DNA of 64,000 bases from Streptomyces sp. RKAG293 (GCF_023701745.1 NZ_JAJOZB010000001.1:2238501-2302500), one strand, 5' to 3'. Positions 36,180 through 45,326 are shown, numbered from the stretch's first letter. Numbers and translations are program-made. Notes: generated by a model not told the origin, from the letters alone.

Positions 36180-37532
36180 TCAGAGCGGCCGGACGGTGGC
36201 GCGGACGGCCCGGTCCGGCTGCAGGGTCAGACCGACGGTCGGCCGGATGTCGCCCGGGTCCACGTCCAGGTGGAAGCGCTGGGCGAGGGTGGCGAGGACC
36301 AGGACCGCCTCGACCATCGCGAAGCGCGCGCCGAGACAGGCGCGGGTGCCGCCGCCGAACGGGAACCAGGAGTTGTCGGTGATCGGATCGGGCGCGTCCG
36401 GTGCCCAGCGCTCGGGGCGGAACTCCTGGGCGTCCGGGAACCAGCGCGGGTCCAGGTGGGTCGCCCAGGGGCTGATCCAGACCTGGGTGCCCGGCTCGAC
36501 CGGCTCGCCGCCGAGCGTCGCGCCCTCCGTGGCGACGGCGTAGTTCAGCCAGACCGTCGGCCGGATGCGCAGCGTCTCCTTGATGACGCTCTCGGTGTAG
36601 GTCAGCCGCCCGTAGTCGTCGAAGTCCGGGGTGCGGCCGGCCAGTTCGCGGCGCAGCTCCGCGACGAGCTTCCCGCGTACCGCCTCGTTGCGGGAGATGA
36701 GGTACCAGGCCCAGGTCAGGGTGGTGGCGGTGGTCTCGTGGCCGGCGTTGTAGAGGGTGACGCTCTCGTCGCGGATCTCACGGTCGGTGAGGGGGACCCC
36801 GTTCTCGTCCCGGGCGGCGAGCAGCCTGCCGAGCAGGTCGTCACGGTCCTCGCCCGAGGTCCGGCGGGCGGTGACCAGCCGGGCCACCTCGGTGTCGAGC
36901 GTGTCGACGGCGGCCTTGAAGCGGATCCGCCCGGGGGTGCGCACCCAGTCGGGCAGTATCGCTCCCAGGCCGCGGAACTCGGCGCCCATCTGACGCTGCG
37001 CGATCCCCATCGACCGGGCGATGAGCTCCTCGTCGACCGCCGCGTCCGTGCCGAAGATGGTGCGGACCGCGATCCGCTGGGTCACGCCCTCCATCTCCTG
37101 CTGGATGTCGATGTGCTCGCCGCCGGACCAGCGGTCGGCCAGCTGCTGGGCGACGGCGCTCATCGTCCCGGCGTGGATCCGCACCTGGCGGGGCCGCACG
37201 GAGGGCTGGACGATCGCGCGCTTGCGCCGCCAGTCGGCGCCGCGGGCGGTCACCACGCCCTCTCCCATCAGGTATTTGAAGGAGAATCCGAGATCCGGCT
37301 GCTCGAAGACCGTCCCGCGCGACGACAGCAGCTCGCCGATCAGGTCGGGGTGGCACAGGAACCGGGCCGGGGTGCGGCCCATGGTCCAGCGGACCTGGTC
37401 CGCGGGGTACTCGCGCAGCCGGGTGAAGAACGCGAGCGGGTCCCTGGCGAACTGCGGGAGGTTGCCGAGCAGCGGCACTCCGCGCGGGCCGTCGGCGATG
37501 GCGGTGGCCGTGTCGGTACTCATGTGGATCAT
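36180..37532 (-). CDS. Cytochrome P450, eukaryote-like class
   Basis: A 450-residue P450 with intact I-helix AGHETTATTL, K-helix ETLR (IKETLRIRPT) and heme motif FGGGTRACLGARFA. The longer length and GTRACLG motif resemble the group including CYP102/CYP120-like heme domains rather than the conservon type. No fused reductase is present. The start is uncertain: ATG 37532 (MIHMSTD) or 37523; the longer frame to 37601 has no good ribosome site. It is divergent from the siderophore-interacting protein, separated by a region with an iron box. Whether it responds to iron is an inference. Confidence 0.9.
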   Translation of the reverse strand: MIHMSTDTATAIADGPRGVPLLGNLPQFARDPLAFFTRLREYPADQVRWTMGRTPARFLCHPDLIGELLSSRGTVFEQPDLGFSFKYLMGEGVVTARGADWRRKRAIVQPSVRPRQVRIHAGTMSAVAQQLADRWSGGEHIDIQQEMEGVTQRIAVRTIFGTDAAVDEELIARSMGIAQRQMGAEFRGLGAILPDWVRTPGRIRFKAAVDTLDTEVARLVTARRTSGEDRDDLLGRLLAARDENGVPLTDREIRDESVTLYNAGHETTATTLTWAWYLISRNEAVRGKLVAELRRELAGRTPDFDDYGRLTYTESVIKETLRIRPTVWLNYAVATEGATLGGEPVEPGTQVWISPWATHLDPRWFPDAQEFRPERWAPDAPDPITDNSWFPFGGGTRACLGARFAMVEAVLVLATLAQRFHLDVDPGDIRPTVGLTLQPDRAVRATVRPL

Positions 37533-37617
37533 CAAAGGGAACCGGCGCTCCGGCGGCGGGAGTTCACCGGCCTTGTGATCATTCCGATATGAGGTGCCCA
37601 CGATATGGACCGATCAG

Positions 37618-37631
37618 TTAGGCTTGCCTAA
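37618..37631. promoter_or_regulatory. Iron box (DmdR/IdeR-type operator)
   Basis: TTAGGC-TT-GCCTAA is a perfect palindrome and matches the core of the Streptomyces/mycobacterial iron box (TTAGGTTAGGCTNACCTAA type) at 12 of 14 positions. It lies 46 bases before the siderophore-interacting protein ATG and 86 bases upstream of the divergent P450 start, so Fe-DmdR repressor could control one or both. Confidence 0.8.
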
Positions 37632-37676
37632 GTTGTGTCCGAGTTACCCAGGTGAACGAGAGGGTGGGAAGAGCCC

Positions 37677-38528
37677 ATGGCGGACCGTCCGGCGCGCAGG
37701 ACCCCGAAGCTCAACCGGGCGCGCGTACTGCGCACCGAACGCATCACCCCGCACATGATCCGTGTGGTGCTCGGTGGCGAGCAGCTCGCGGGCTTCGGTG
37801 CGGGCGAGCACACCGATCACTACATCAAGCTGCAGTTCCCGGTGGACGGGGTCGCGTACCCCGAGCCCATGGACCTGGAAACGGTCCGCCGGGACTTCCC
37901 CCGCGACCAGTGGCCGCGTACCCGTACCTACACCGTGCGCGCCTGGGACCCGGAGGCGGTGGAACTCACCGTCGACTTCGTGCACCACGGCGACGAGGGC
38001 ATCGCGGGCCCGTGGGCCGCCCAGGTGCAGCCCGGCGAGGAAGTGCTGTTCGGCGGCCCCGGCGGCGCCTACTCGCCCGGCGAGGACGCCGACTGGCATC
38101 TGCTCGCCGGCGACGAGAGCGCCCTGCCGGCCATCGCCGCATCCCTGGAGCGGCTGCCGGAGGGAGCGCTCGCCAAGGCGTTCATCGAGGTGGCGGGCCC
38201 CGAGGAGGAGCAGGAGATCATCCCGTCGGGGAAGGCGGACATCGTCTGGCTGCACCGCGGCGACCGGCCGATCGGCGCCGCGCTCGTGGAGGCGGTGCAG
38301 GCTCTGGAGTTCCCGCAGGGCACCGTGCAGGCCTTCGTGCACGGCGAGGCGACGTTCGTGAAGGAACTGCGGCGCCATCTGCGGATCGACCGCGGTCTGG
38401 AGCGCGAGCAGCTCTCCATCTCCGGCTACTGGCGGCGCGGCGCCGACGAGGACGGCTGGCAGGCCTCGAAGCGCGAGTGGAACCAGCAGGTCGAGCAGGA
38501 GCAGGAAACCGTTCCGGCCACCTCCTGA
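37677..38528 (+). CDS. Siderophore-interacting protein (ferric-siderophore reductase)
   Basis: A 283-residue FAD/NAD(P)H reductase of the SIP family (ViuB/MxcB type), which reduces ferric siderophores in the cytoplasm to release iron. The FAD-binding RTYTVRAWDP segment, LAGDESALPAIAASL and the C-terminal HGEATFVKELRRHLRIDRGL region are typical. The iron box upstream supports iron-repressed expression. It ends at a perfect 18-bp hairpin shared with the ABC permease gene. Confidence 0.93.
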   Translation: MADRPARRTPKLNRARVLRTERITPHMIRVVLGGEQLAGFGAGEHTDHYIKLQFPVDGVAYPEPMDLETVRRDFPRDQWPRTRTYTVRAWDPEAVELTVDFVHHGDEGIAGPWAAQVQPGEEVLFGGPGGAYSPGEDADWHLLAGDESALPAIAASLERLPEGALAKAFIEVAGPEEEQEIIPSGKADIVWLHRGDRPIGAALVEAVQALEFPQGTVQAFVHGEATFVKELRRHLRIDRGLEREQLSISGYWRRGADEDGWQASKREWNQQVEQEQETVPATS

Positions 38529-38563
38529 CGGCGGGTGTTTGCTGACGGCGGTTTGGTGAGCGC

Positions 38564-38602
38564 ACGGCGGCCGGGCCCGGATGTTCCGGGCCCGGCCGCC
38601 GT
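38564..38602. terminator. Bidirectional terminator
   Basis: Perfect 18-bp stem (38564-38581 with 38585-38602; ACGGCGGCCGGGCCCGGA) with TGT loop between convergent genes. Confidence 0.85.
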
Positions 38603-38615
38603 TTCCGTACGGTCC

Positions 38616-39395
38616 TCAGACCGACTTCTGGTACGCGCGGAAGGTGCGGGTGGACAGCCACACCGCGGCCACCGCCAGCGCCAGCAGCGCACCGCCGCGG
38701 CTGAGCACCGAGCCCCAGTCGGGGTCGGCGGCCATCGCCGAACGGCCCGCCACCAGCGCCCAGTTGACCGGGTTGAAGTCGGCGATGTGCCGCATCCACG
38801 ACGGCATCAGCGTCACGGCCATGAAGGCCGAGGACAGGAACGTCAGCGGCAGCAGCAGGAAGGTGTTGATGCCGATGATGCTCTCGCGCTGCCGCACCAG
38901 CATGCCGAGCGCGTTGGAGAACGCGCCGAACACCGTACCGAGCAGGATCGACGCGACGACCAGGATCAGCAGCCCGGTGAATCCGCCCGGGTAGTCGGCG
39001 CCGCCCAGCTTGCCGAGCAGCACGATCACCACGGACTGCAGCGCGGTGCTGATGCCCTGCTGCACCACGTTGGCGTTCATCAGCGCCGCCCGGCTGACCG
39101 GGGTGACGAGGAAGCGGTTCAGCGTGCCGCGTTCGATCTCCTCAAGGGTGCCCATGCCCGCCCACATGCTGGAGGACAGGGCGCTCATCACCACCACGCC
39201 CGGCACCAGGTAGTCCAGGTAGGACGTGGTGCCGAAGCCGCCCAGCTCGACGACCTTGCGGAACAGCGAGCCGAAGAGGAACAGCCAGATCACCGGCTGC
39301 ACCAGGGTGATCACCAGGAAGGCCGGCTGCCGCAGGATCGCGGTCAGTTGACGCTGCGTCATGTACCAGGTGTGGTTCAAGGTCGCCGTACTCAT
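38616..39395 (-). CDS. ABC-2-type export permease
   Basis: A 259-residue ABC-2 permease with six membrane helices (LVITLVQPVIWLFLFG, GVVVMSALSSSMWAG, FNPVNWALVAG). Paired with the ATPase and the PadR regulator, it forms a DrrAB-type exporter, probably for drugs or a natural product. The start overlaps the ATPase stop by 4 bases. It ends at the shared 18-bp hairpin. Confidence 0.92.
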   Translation of the reverse strand: MSTATLNHTWYMTQRQLTAILRQPAFLVITLVQPVIWLFLFGSLFRKVVELGGFGTTSYLDYLVPGVVVMSALSSSMWAGMGTLEEIERGTLNRFLVTPVSRAALMNANVVQQGISTALQSVVIVLLGKLGGADYPGGFTGLLILVVASILLGTVFGAFSNALGMLVRQRESIIGINTFLLLPLTFLSSAFMAVTLMPSWMRHIADFNPVNWALVAGRSAMAADPDWGSVLSRGGALLALAVAAVWLSTRTFRAYQKSV

Positions 39396-40411
39396 CGGGC
39401 ACCTCCAGCGGTGGCGGGGACGGGAGCGCCGTCACCGGTGTCGGCGTCCGCGAAACGGCGGCCGGCGTAGCGCAGATAGACATCGTCGAGGGACGGCCGG
39501 GCCACGGTCACCGAGGCGACGGCCGCGCCCTCGCGTTCGAGGACGGCGAGCACATGCGGCACCGCGGACGGACCGTCGTCGGCGCGGGCCCGCACATGGC
39601 GGCCGTCGACGACCGCCTCCCGGACGCCGGCGAACTCCGACAGCGCCGTCTCCAGCAGCCGCGCGTCGAGCGGGCCGGTGTCCTCCCGCAGCACGACCTG
39701 GACGGCGTCGCCGTGCAGTTCGCCCTTCAGCTCGTCGGGCGTGCCCTCGGCGACGACCCGGCCGCGGTCGACGATCGCGACGCGCTCGGCGAGCCGGTCG
39801 GCCTCTTCGAGATAGTGGGTGGTCAGCAGGATCGTCAGGCCCTCGTCACCGGCCAGCCGGGAGATCTCCTCCCACATGGCGGTACGCGCCTCGGGGTCGA
39901 GACCGGTGGTGGGCTCGTCGAGGAAGAGCACCTCGGGCCGGTGGACCAGCCCGATGGCCACGTCCAGCCGGCGCTGCATACCGCCGGAGTACGTCTTGAC
40001 CAGCCGCTTGGCGGCATCGGTGAGAGCGAAACGGTCCAGCAGCTCATCGGCCCGCCGGGTCAGCGCGGCGCCCCTGAGCCCGTACAGCCGCCCCTGCAGG
40101 AGCAAGTTCTCCCGGCCGGTGGCGACCGGGTCCGCGCCGGACTTCTGCGCGACCACCCCGATGGCCCGGCGGACCCGGTCCGGATGCCGCAGCGCGTCAT
40201 GACCCGCGACGATCGCGGTCCCGGAATCCGGACGGGCGAGCGTGGTGAGGATCTTGACGGTGGTGGACTTGCCGGCGCCGTTGGGGCCCAGCAGCCCGAA
40301 GACCGTGCCCGCTCCGACGGTGATGTCCATGCCGTCAAGGGCCTTGATATCACCGGGATACGTCTTGATCAGGTTGTGCGCCGCCACAGCGGGCGCGCGG
40401 GTGGTCGTCAT
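39392..40411 (-). CDS. ABC exporter ATP-binding protein, DrrA-like
   Basis: A 339-residue ATPase: Walker A GPNGAGKST, signature YSGGMQRRLDVA, Walker B VLFLDEPTTGLDP, then the C-terminal DrrA-type extension (LREDTGPLDARLLETALSEF). It begins MTTTRAPAVAAHNLIKTYPG. It lies 200 bases downstream of the PadR gene, same strand, and 4 bases overlap the permease. Presumed to drive efflux; regulation by PadR is inferred from adjacency. Confidence 0.93.
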   Translation of the reverse strand: MTTTRAPAVAAHNLIKTYPGDIKALDGMDITVGAGTVFGLLGPNGAGKSTTVKILTTLARPDSGTAIVAGHDALRHPDRVRRAIGVVAQKSGADPVATGRENLLLQGRLYGLRGAALTRRADELLDRFALTDAAKRLVKTYSGGMQRRLDVAIGLVHRPEVLFLDEPTTGLDPEARTAMWEEISRLAGDEGLTILLTTHYLEEADRLAERVAIVDRGRVVAEGTPDELKGELHGDAVQVVLREDTGPLDARLLETALSEFAGVREAVVDGRHVRARADDGPSAVPHVLAVLEREGAAVASVTVARPSLDDVYLRYAGRRFADADTGDGAPVPATAGGAR

Positions 40412-40588
40412 GGGGTGCCTCCGCCTATCGGTGTTCGGTGTCTGCCGAACCGATCGCGGGAAGGGGGCCGGGCTATCCTGGGTGTGCCGCACCTGGATCG
40501 CCTGGCACCTGCTTCGCGCGGTTGTCCGGCCGATGGGTTACGCCTCCGGTGTCCGCTGTTCCCGCAGCGGGCGCCGGAGTTGTCGTTT

Positions 40589-40607
40589 CCGGGGGTGGTC
40601 CCCCCGG
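40589..40607 (-). terminator. Weak hairpin after padR
   Basis: CCGGGGG/CCCCCGG stem (40589-40595 with 40601-40607) immediately downstream of the PadR stop. It may only partly separate PadR from the exporter genes. Nothing else is evident in 40412-40609. Confidence 0.35.
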
Positions 40608-40609
40608 GG

Positions 40610-41293
40610 TCAGAGCTCCTTCATGTGCTCCCTGAACTGTTCGCCGATCCCGGAGTCCGCGACCTGCTTCTCGATCTCCGCCCATTCGCCGGGGATGTCG
40701 CCGCTCTGCTGCCAGGACCGCCATTCGGCGACGCCGGAGACCGTCCCCGCGGCCAGCTCGGCGAGGAAGCCACGGGTCCAGGCGATCTCCGCCTCGACCA
40801 TGTGGACCTGGTACTCGGTCTCGATGAGGAACATCCGGGGCAGGTCCCCGTCCAGCTTCCCGAGCACCCCGCGGATCGCGGCCACCTGGATCTCCAGCTT
40901 GGCGACCCGCTCCCCGAGCAGCCCGACCGCCTCGTCCGGCGGCAGCATCAGGATCAGCGAGAGCGCCGCCTCGTAGGCCGGATACTCCCGCACCGGCACG
41001 GCCACCAGATCGGCCAGCCAGTCGTGCATCTCCACCCGCCCGGACGTGGTCAGCCCGTACAGGGTCCGCTCGGGCCGGTTGCCCTGCCGCTGCGTGCCGG
41101 CGATCTCGACGAAACCGTGCTTCTCGAGGTTCTGGACGACGGTGTAGAGCGAGCCGTAATTGATCTTGATGCTCTGCTCCTTCCCCCGCTGCCGGAGCAC
41201 CTGCGCAATCTCGTACGGATGCATCGGCCGCTCCCCCAGCGTGGCCATCACCGCCAGCGCCAACGGATTGGACAGCTTTCGCCGCTTCGCCAT
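40610..41293 (-). CDS. PadR-family transcriptional regulator
   Basis: A 227-residue PadR protein: winged HTH (ALAVMATLGERPMHPYEI, YGSLYTVVQNLEKHGFVEI) and a C-terminal Vir-like helical dimerisation domain. PadR repressors typically sense a drug or phenolic and release adjacent exporter genes, which fits the ABC-2 pair downstream. Two palindromes in the upstream region suggest autoregulation. ATG 41293 with GAGGTGAGGG upstream. Confidence 0.93.
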   Translation of the reverse strand: MAKRRKLSNPLALAVMATLGERPMHPYEIAQVLRQRGKEQSIKINYGSLYTVVQNLEKHGFVEIAGTQRQGNRPERTLYGLTTSGRVEMHDWLADLVAVPVREYPAYEAALSLILMLPPDEAVGLLGERVAKLEIQVAAIRGVLGKLDGDLPRMFLIETEYQVHMVEAEIAWTRGFLAELAAGTVSGVAEWRSWQQSGDIPGEWAEIEKQVADSGIGEQFREHMKEL

Positions 41294-41332
41294 CACCCTC
41301 ACCTCGCTTCCGGATATCCGTGGCCGAGCATA

Positions 41333-41370
41333 TCGCGTGTACGCGAGTTCGACAAGCGCGATACATCGCG
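41333..41370. promoter_or_regulatory. Two candidate PadR operators
   Basis: TCGCG-TGTA-CGCGA (41333-41346) and CGCGAT-AC-ATCGCG (41357-41370), perfect palindromes starting 24 bp apart. A longer inverted pair TATCGCG (41331-41337)/CGCGATA (41357-41363) joins them. They lie 40-77 bases upstream of padR. Confidence 0.5.
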
Positions 41371-41417
41371 AGTTTCCCGCCGGGCCCGCATCGCCGCCGG
41401 ACCTGTCACGACACAGC

Positions 41418-41454
41418 AAAAACCCCGCCCGCCGGTGGATCCGGCGAGCGGGGT
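41418..41454 (-). terminator. Terminator of helY with T-tract
   Basis: Two stacked stems (ACCCCGC/GCGGGGT and CGCCGG/CCGGCG), followed on the minus strand by five T's, just past the helicase stop. Confidence 0.8.
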
Positions 41455-41472
41455 GTCGGGTACCGCCTGGGC

Positions 41473-44289
41473 TCAGCCCACCGAGGAGTACGCCACTACG
41501 CCGCGGCGCAGGGCTTCGACGGCTTTGCGGGCGTTCTTGCGGACCGGGCTGTCGGTGGGGGCCGCGTCGGAGATCTGGCCGAGCACGTCGATGACCTGCT
41601 TGCACCAGCGGACGAAGTCACCGGCCGGCATCTCGGCGTCGCCGAGGACCGCGTCCAGGCCGTGGCCCGACGCCCAGCGGTAGACCGGCCACGCGAAGCC
41701 GAGGTCCGGCTCGCGCTGGCCGACGCCCTCGGTCTGGTGGATGCGGTGGTCCTCCTCCAGCGCGTCGAGCCGGCCCCAGATCCTGACCATCTCGGCGAGC
41801 GCCTCCTTGGCGTTGCCGGTCGGGAGCTTGGGCGCCAGCGCGTCGTCGGACTGCCGCGCCTCGAAGACCAGCGCCGAGACGCACGCCGCCAGTTCGGCCG
41901 GGCCGAGGCCGTCCCAGACGCCCTCGCGCAGGCACTCGCTGGCCAGCAGGTCCAGCTCGCCGTAGAGCCGGGCGAGCCGCTTGCCGTCGGCGGTGACCTG
42001 TTCGCCCTGCAGATATCCGAGCTCGGTGAGGAGCCCGCAGATCCGGTCGAAGGTGCGCGCGATGGTGTTGGTGCGGCCCTCGATGCGCCGCTCCAGCTGC
42101 TTGGTGTCGCGCGCCAGCCGGTGATAGCGCTCGGCCCAGCGGGCGTGGTCCTCGCGCTCGTCGCACCCGTGGCAGGGGTGCGCGCGGATCTCGGTGCGCA
42201 TCCGGGCGATCTCGGTGTCGTCGGCCGCCGCGGCCCGCGACTTGCGGTGCCGCTCCGGCTCGAAGTGCCCGGCCTTGGTCCGCATCGCGGAGGCCAGGTC
42301 CCGGCGGGACTGCGGGCTGCGCGGGTTGAACGACTTCGGGATCCGCATCCGGTCGACGGCTTCGACCGGCACCGGGAAGTCGATCTGCGCCAGCCGCTTG
42401 ACCTGCCGCTCGGCGGTGAGCACCAGCGGACGCGGACCGTCCTGATGGTCCTCGTGCCGCCGGTGGCCGGGGCTGCGGCCGGCCGGGACCCCGGGTTCGA
42501 GCACCAGGGCCAGCCCGGCGTACTTGCCCGCCGGGACATGGATGATGTCGCCCGGCTTGAGCTTCTCCAGCGCGTCCGACGCGGCGGCCCGGCGCTGGGT
42601 GGCGCCCTGCCGCGACAGTTCGGCCTCGCGCTCCTTCAACTGGCGGCGCAGCCGCATGTAGTCGTCGAAGTTGCCGAGGTGGCAGGTCATCGACTCCTTG
42701 TAGCCGTCGAGCCCCTCCTCGTTGCGCTGCACCTGCTTGGAGATCCCGACGACCGACCGGTCGGCCTGGAACTGCGCGAAGGACGTCTCCAGCAGCTCCC
42801 GCGAGCGGTGCCGCCCGAACTGGCCGACCAGGTTGACCGCCATGTTGTACGACGGCTTGAAGGACGAGCGCAGCGGATACGTCCGGGTGCCGGCCAGCCC
42901 CGCGACCGCGCCCGGGTCGAAACCGCGCTGCCACAGCACGACGGCATGGCCCTCGACGTCGATACCGCGGCGGCCGGCCCGGCCGGTCAGCTGGGTGTAC
43001 TCGCCGGGGGTGATGTCGGCGTGCGTCTCGCCGTTCCACTTCACGAGCTTCTCGAGCACCACGGAGCGGGCCGGCATGTTGATGCCCAGGGCCAGGGTCT
43101 CGGTGGCGAAGACCGCCTTGACCAGGCCCTTGAGGAACAGCTCCTCGACGACCTCCTTGAAGGTCGGCAGCATGCCGGCGTGGTGCGCGGCGACGCCGCG
43201 CTCCAGGCCCTCCAGCCACTCGAAGTACTTCAGGACGTGCAGGTCCTCGTCCGGGATCGCCTTGGTGCGCTCCTGGACGATGGCCCGGACCCGCTCCCGG
43301 TTCTCGTCGCTGTTCAGCCGCAGCCCGGCGTACAGGCACTGCTGGACGGCCGCCTCGCAGCCGGCCCGGCTGAAGATGAAGGTGATGGCCGGCAGCAGCC
43401 CCTCGGAGTCGAGCCGCTCGATCACATCGGCGCGGCTGGGCGTCCAGACCTTGCCGCTCGACCGGCGCTCGCGCTCCCGGTCCGCCTCGTAGCCGCGCTT
43501 GTGCCGGTCACGGGGGTGGACGGTCCGCTGGTTCTCCATCCGGGCGAGGCGTACCAGGTCCGGGTTGACCTCGCGGCGGGCGGCCTCGGCGGCGCCCTCC
43601 TTCTCCTCGAAGAGGTCGTACATCCGGCGGCCGGCCAGCACGTGCTGCCACAGCGGCACCGGGCGGTGCTCCGAGACGATCACCTCGGTGCTGCCGCGCA
43701 CGGTGTCGAGCCAGTCGCCGAACTCCTCGGCGTTGGAGACGGTCGCCGACAGCGACACCAGCGTCACGGACTGCGGGAGGTGGATGATCACCTCTTCCCA
43801 GACGGCGCCGCGGAAGCGGTCGGAGAGGTAGTGGACCTCGTCCATCACGACATAGCCGAGGCCGTCGAGCGCCGAGGATCCGGCGTAGAGCATGTTGCGC
43901 AGCACCTCGGTGGTCATCACGACCACCGGTGCGTCGCCGTTGACGCTGTTGTCACCGGTCAGCAGGCCGACCTTGTCCGCGCCGTACCGCTTGACGAGGT
44001 CGCTGAACTTCTGGTTCGACAGGGCCTTGATCGGGGTGGTGTAGAAGCACTTGCGGCCCTCGGTGAGGGCGAGGTGGACGGCGAACTCGCCGACAATGGT
44101 CTTTCCGGAGCCGGTCGGCGCGGCGACCAGCACTCCGCTTCCGGCCTCCAGAGCCTGACATGCCGCGATCTGGAACGGATCCAGGTCGAAGTCGTACAGC
44201 GCGCGGAACGGCGCGAGGGCAGTGGCCTGATCGGCCGCGCGACGCCGGTCTGCGGCGTAGCGCTCGGCGGGGGACATCTCATCGGTCAT
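41473..44289 (-). CDS. helY: Ski2/Mtr4-like DEAD/DExH RNA helicase
   Basis: A 938-residue helicase of the HelY group. Motif I APTGSGKT (residues 57-64), motif II DEVH (VVMDEVHYLSDR), motif III SAT (VSLSATVSNA) and motif VI with TGRAGRRGID are all visible, followed by the long C-terminal helical region with DSHCT-like features. HelY-type proteins act on RNA, probably in decay or ribosome biogenesis. The ATG at 44289 (MTDEMSPAERY) is preceded by GGTGG. It is the last gene of the tat-linked minus-strand set and ends at a T-tract terminator. Confidence 0.94.
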   Translation of the reverse strand: MTDEMSPAERYAADRRRAADQATALAPFRALYDFDLDPFQIAACQALEAGSGVLVAAPTGSGKTIVGEFAVHLALTEGRKCFYTTPIKALSNQKFSDLVKRYGADKVGLLTGDNSVNGDAPVVVMTTEVLRNMLYAGSSALDGLGYVVMDEVHYLSDRFRGAVWEEVIIHLPQSVTLVSLSATVSNAEEFGDWLDTVRGSTEVIVSEHRPVPLWQHVLAGRRMYDLFEEKEGAAEAARREVNPDLVRLARMENQRTVHPRDRHKRGYEADRERERRSSGKVWTPSRADVIERLDSEGLLPAITFIFSRAGCEAAVQQCLYAGLRLNSDENRERVRAIVQERTKAIPDEDLHVLKYFEWLEGLERGVAAHHAGMLPTFKEVVEELFLKGLVKAVFATETLALGINMPARSVVLEKLVKWNGETHADITPGEYTQLTGRAGRRGIDVEGHAVVLWQRGFDPGAVAGLAGTRTYPLRSSFKPSYNMAVNLVGQFGRHRSRELLETSFAQFQADRSVVGISKQVQRNEEGLDGYKESMTCHLGNFDDYMRLRRQLKEREAELSRQGATQRRAAASDALEKLKPGDIIHVPAGKYAGLALVLEPGVPAGRSPGHRRHEDHQDGPRPLVLTAERQVKRLAQIDFPVPVEAVDRMRIPKSFNPRSPQSRRDLASAMRTKAGHFEPERHRKSRAAAADDTEIARMRTEIRAHPCHGCDEREDHARWAERYHRLARDTKQLERRIEGRTNTIARTFDRICGLLTELGYLQGEQVTADGKRLARLYGELDLLASECLREGVWDGLGPAELAACVSALVFEARQSDDALAPKLPTGNAKEALAEMVRIWGRLDALEEDHRIHQTEGVGQREPDLGFAWPVYRWASGHGLDAVLGDAEMPAGDFVRWCKQVIDVLGQISDAAPTDSPVRKNARKAVEALRRGVVAYSSVG

Positions 44290-44416
44290 CTTGCCACCGA
44301 GCGTACCGGCCCCCACCGACACACCGCGTGATCTTTTATTCGTATCGACGCCCGGAACCACGGCGGACCCACGGCGGACGGGCAGCGGACGGGCGGCGGA
44401 CCGGCGCGGTCGAACA

Positions 44417-45304
44417 TCAGACCAGCAGCCGCAGCGCTCCCGGCACCGTCACGGCGGTCATCGGCAGCGGCCCTATCCGCTCGCCGTCCGCGTATCCCGT
44501 CACGTCGTCCGCCGCGAGCCGCACCCGTGCCGCCCGGTGCACGGTGACCTTCGGATGGCTGGGATGCGTCCCCCGGTACACCCGGGGGAAGACCGTCAGG
44601 AGCGTGGTGCGGCTGCACGGCCCGACGACGGTGATGTCGAACAGCCCGTCGTCGAGGACCGCGTCGGTGCAGATCCGCATGCCGCCGCCGTACGACGACC
44701 CGTTGCCGACCGCGATCAGGGTCGCCTCGATCTCCCGTTCCGGGCCGTCGTCGAACCGGATCCGGTACGGGATCGGGCGCAGGGCGGCGAGTTCGGCGAG
44801 CATCGCGACGTCGTAGCGGAAGCGCCCGGTGGGCCACCGCATCCGGTTGCCGCGGTCGTTGACCCGTGAGTCGAAGCCGGAGGCCAGTACGGTCCCGAAC
44901 CAGCGGTCCCCGATCTTCCCGAGGTCGACGGCCCGGGTGCGCCCTTCGCTGAGCGCGGCGGCAGCCGCGCGTCCGGCGGCCGCGGGGTCGCGGACCGGCA
45001 GCCCGGTGGCGCGGGCGAAGTCGTTGCCGGTGCCCACCGCGATCACTCCCAGCGGGATGTCGGTGCCCGCCACCGCCTGCAGGGCCAGCGAGACCATCCC
45101 GTCGCCGCCGACGGCCACCAGCGCACCGGTCCCGGCGGCGACCGCCTCGCGGGCCTGCACGAGGGCGTCGGCGGCGTCCTGGCCGACGACGGTGCGAACG
45201 GTGAACCCGGCCTCCCGCATCGCGCGGGCGGCCGGCTGCGCGGCGTGTGCGCCCCGGCCGCGTCCCGCGGCGGGGTTGACGAAGAGGGTGATGTCGCTGG
45301 TCAC
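44417..45304 (-). CDS. Diacylglycerol kinase-family lipid kinase
   Basis: A 295-residue lipid kinase of the DAGK/YegS fold: N-terminal FVNPAAGRGRG, catalytic GGDGMVSLALQAVAGTD and GTGNDFARATGLP, C-terminal beta sandwich with NGSSYGGGMRICTDA. It would phosphorylate diacylglycerol, sphingoid or a related lipid. The GTG start lies inside a stable hairpin with the ribosome site in the loop, so translation may be controlled. It follows tatC by about 97 bases. Confidence 0.93.
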   Translation of the reverse strand: MTSDITLFVNPAAGRGRGAHAAQPAARAMREAGFTVRTVVGQDAADALVQAREAVAAGTGALVAVGGDGMVSLALQAVAGTDIPLGVIAVGTGNDFARATGLPVRDPAAAGRAAAAALSEGRTRAVDLGKIGDRWFGTVLASGFDSRVNDRGNRMRWPTGRFRYDVAMLAELAALRPIPYRIRFDDGPEREIEATLIAVGNGSSYGGGMRICTDAVLDDGLFDITVVGPCSRTTLLTVFPRVYRGTHPSHPKVTVHRAARVRLAADDVTGYADGERIGPLPMTAVTVPGALRLLV

Positions 45305-45326
45305 GCGCGGACCCTACCGCGCGTGA
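45301..45326 (-). promoter_or_regulatory. Start-codon hairpin of the lipid kinase gene
   Basis: TCACGCGCGG (45301-45310) pairs perfectly with CCGCGCGTGA (45317-45326). The kinase GTG (45304-45302) is in the stem and an AGGG ribosome-like site in the 6-base loop, so the RNA could mask its own start. An alternative role as a tatC terminator is possible. Confidence 0.45.

Noticed and set aside
37652..38545. 297-codon plus-strand alternate frame across the siderophore-interacting protein
   Set aside because: The other frame shows conserved FAD and NADPH motifs; this one does not.
41320..44331. 1003-codon plus-strand ORF opposite helY
   Set aside because: Entirely antisense to a helicase with all motifs intact; no domain character of its own.
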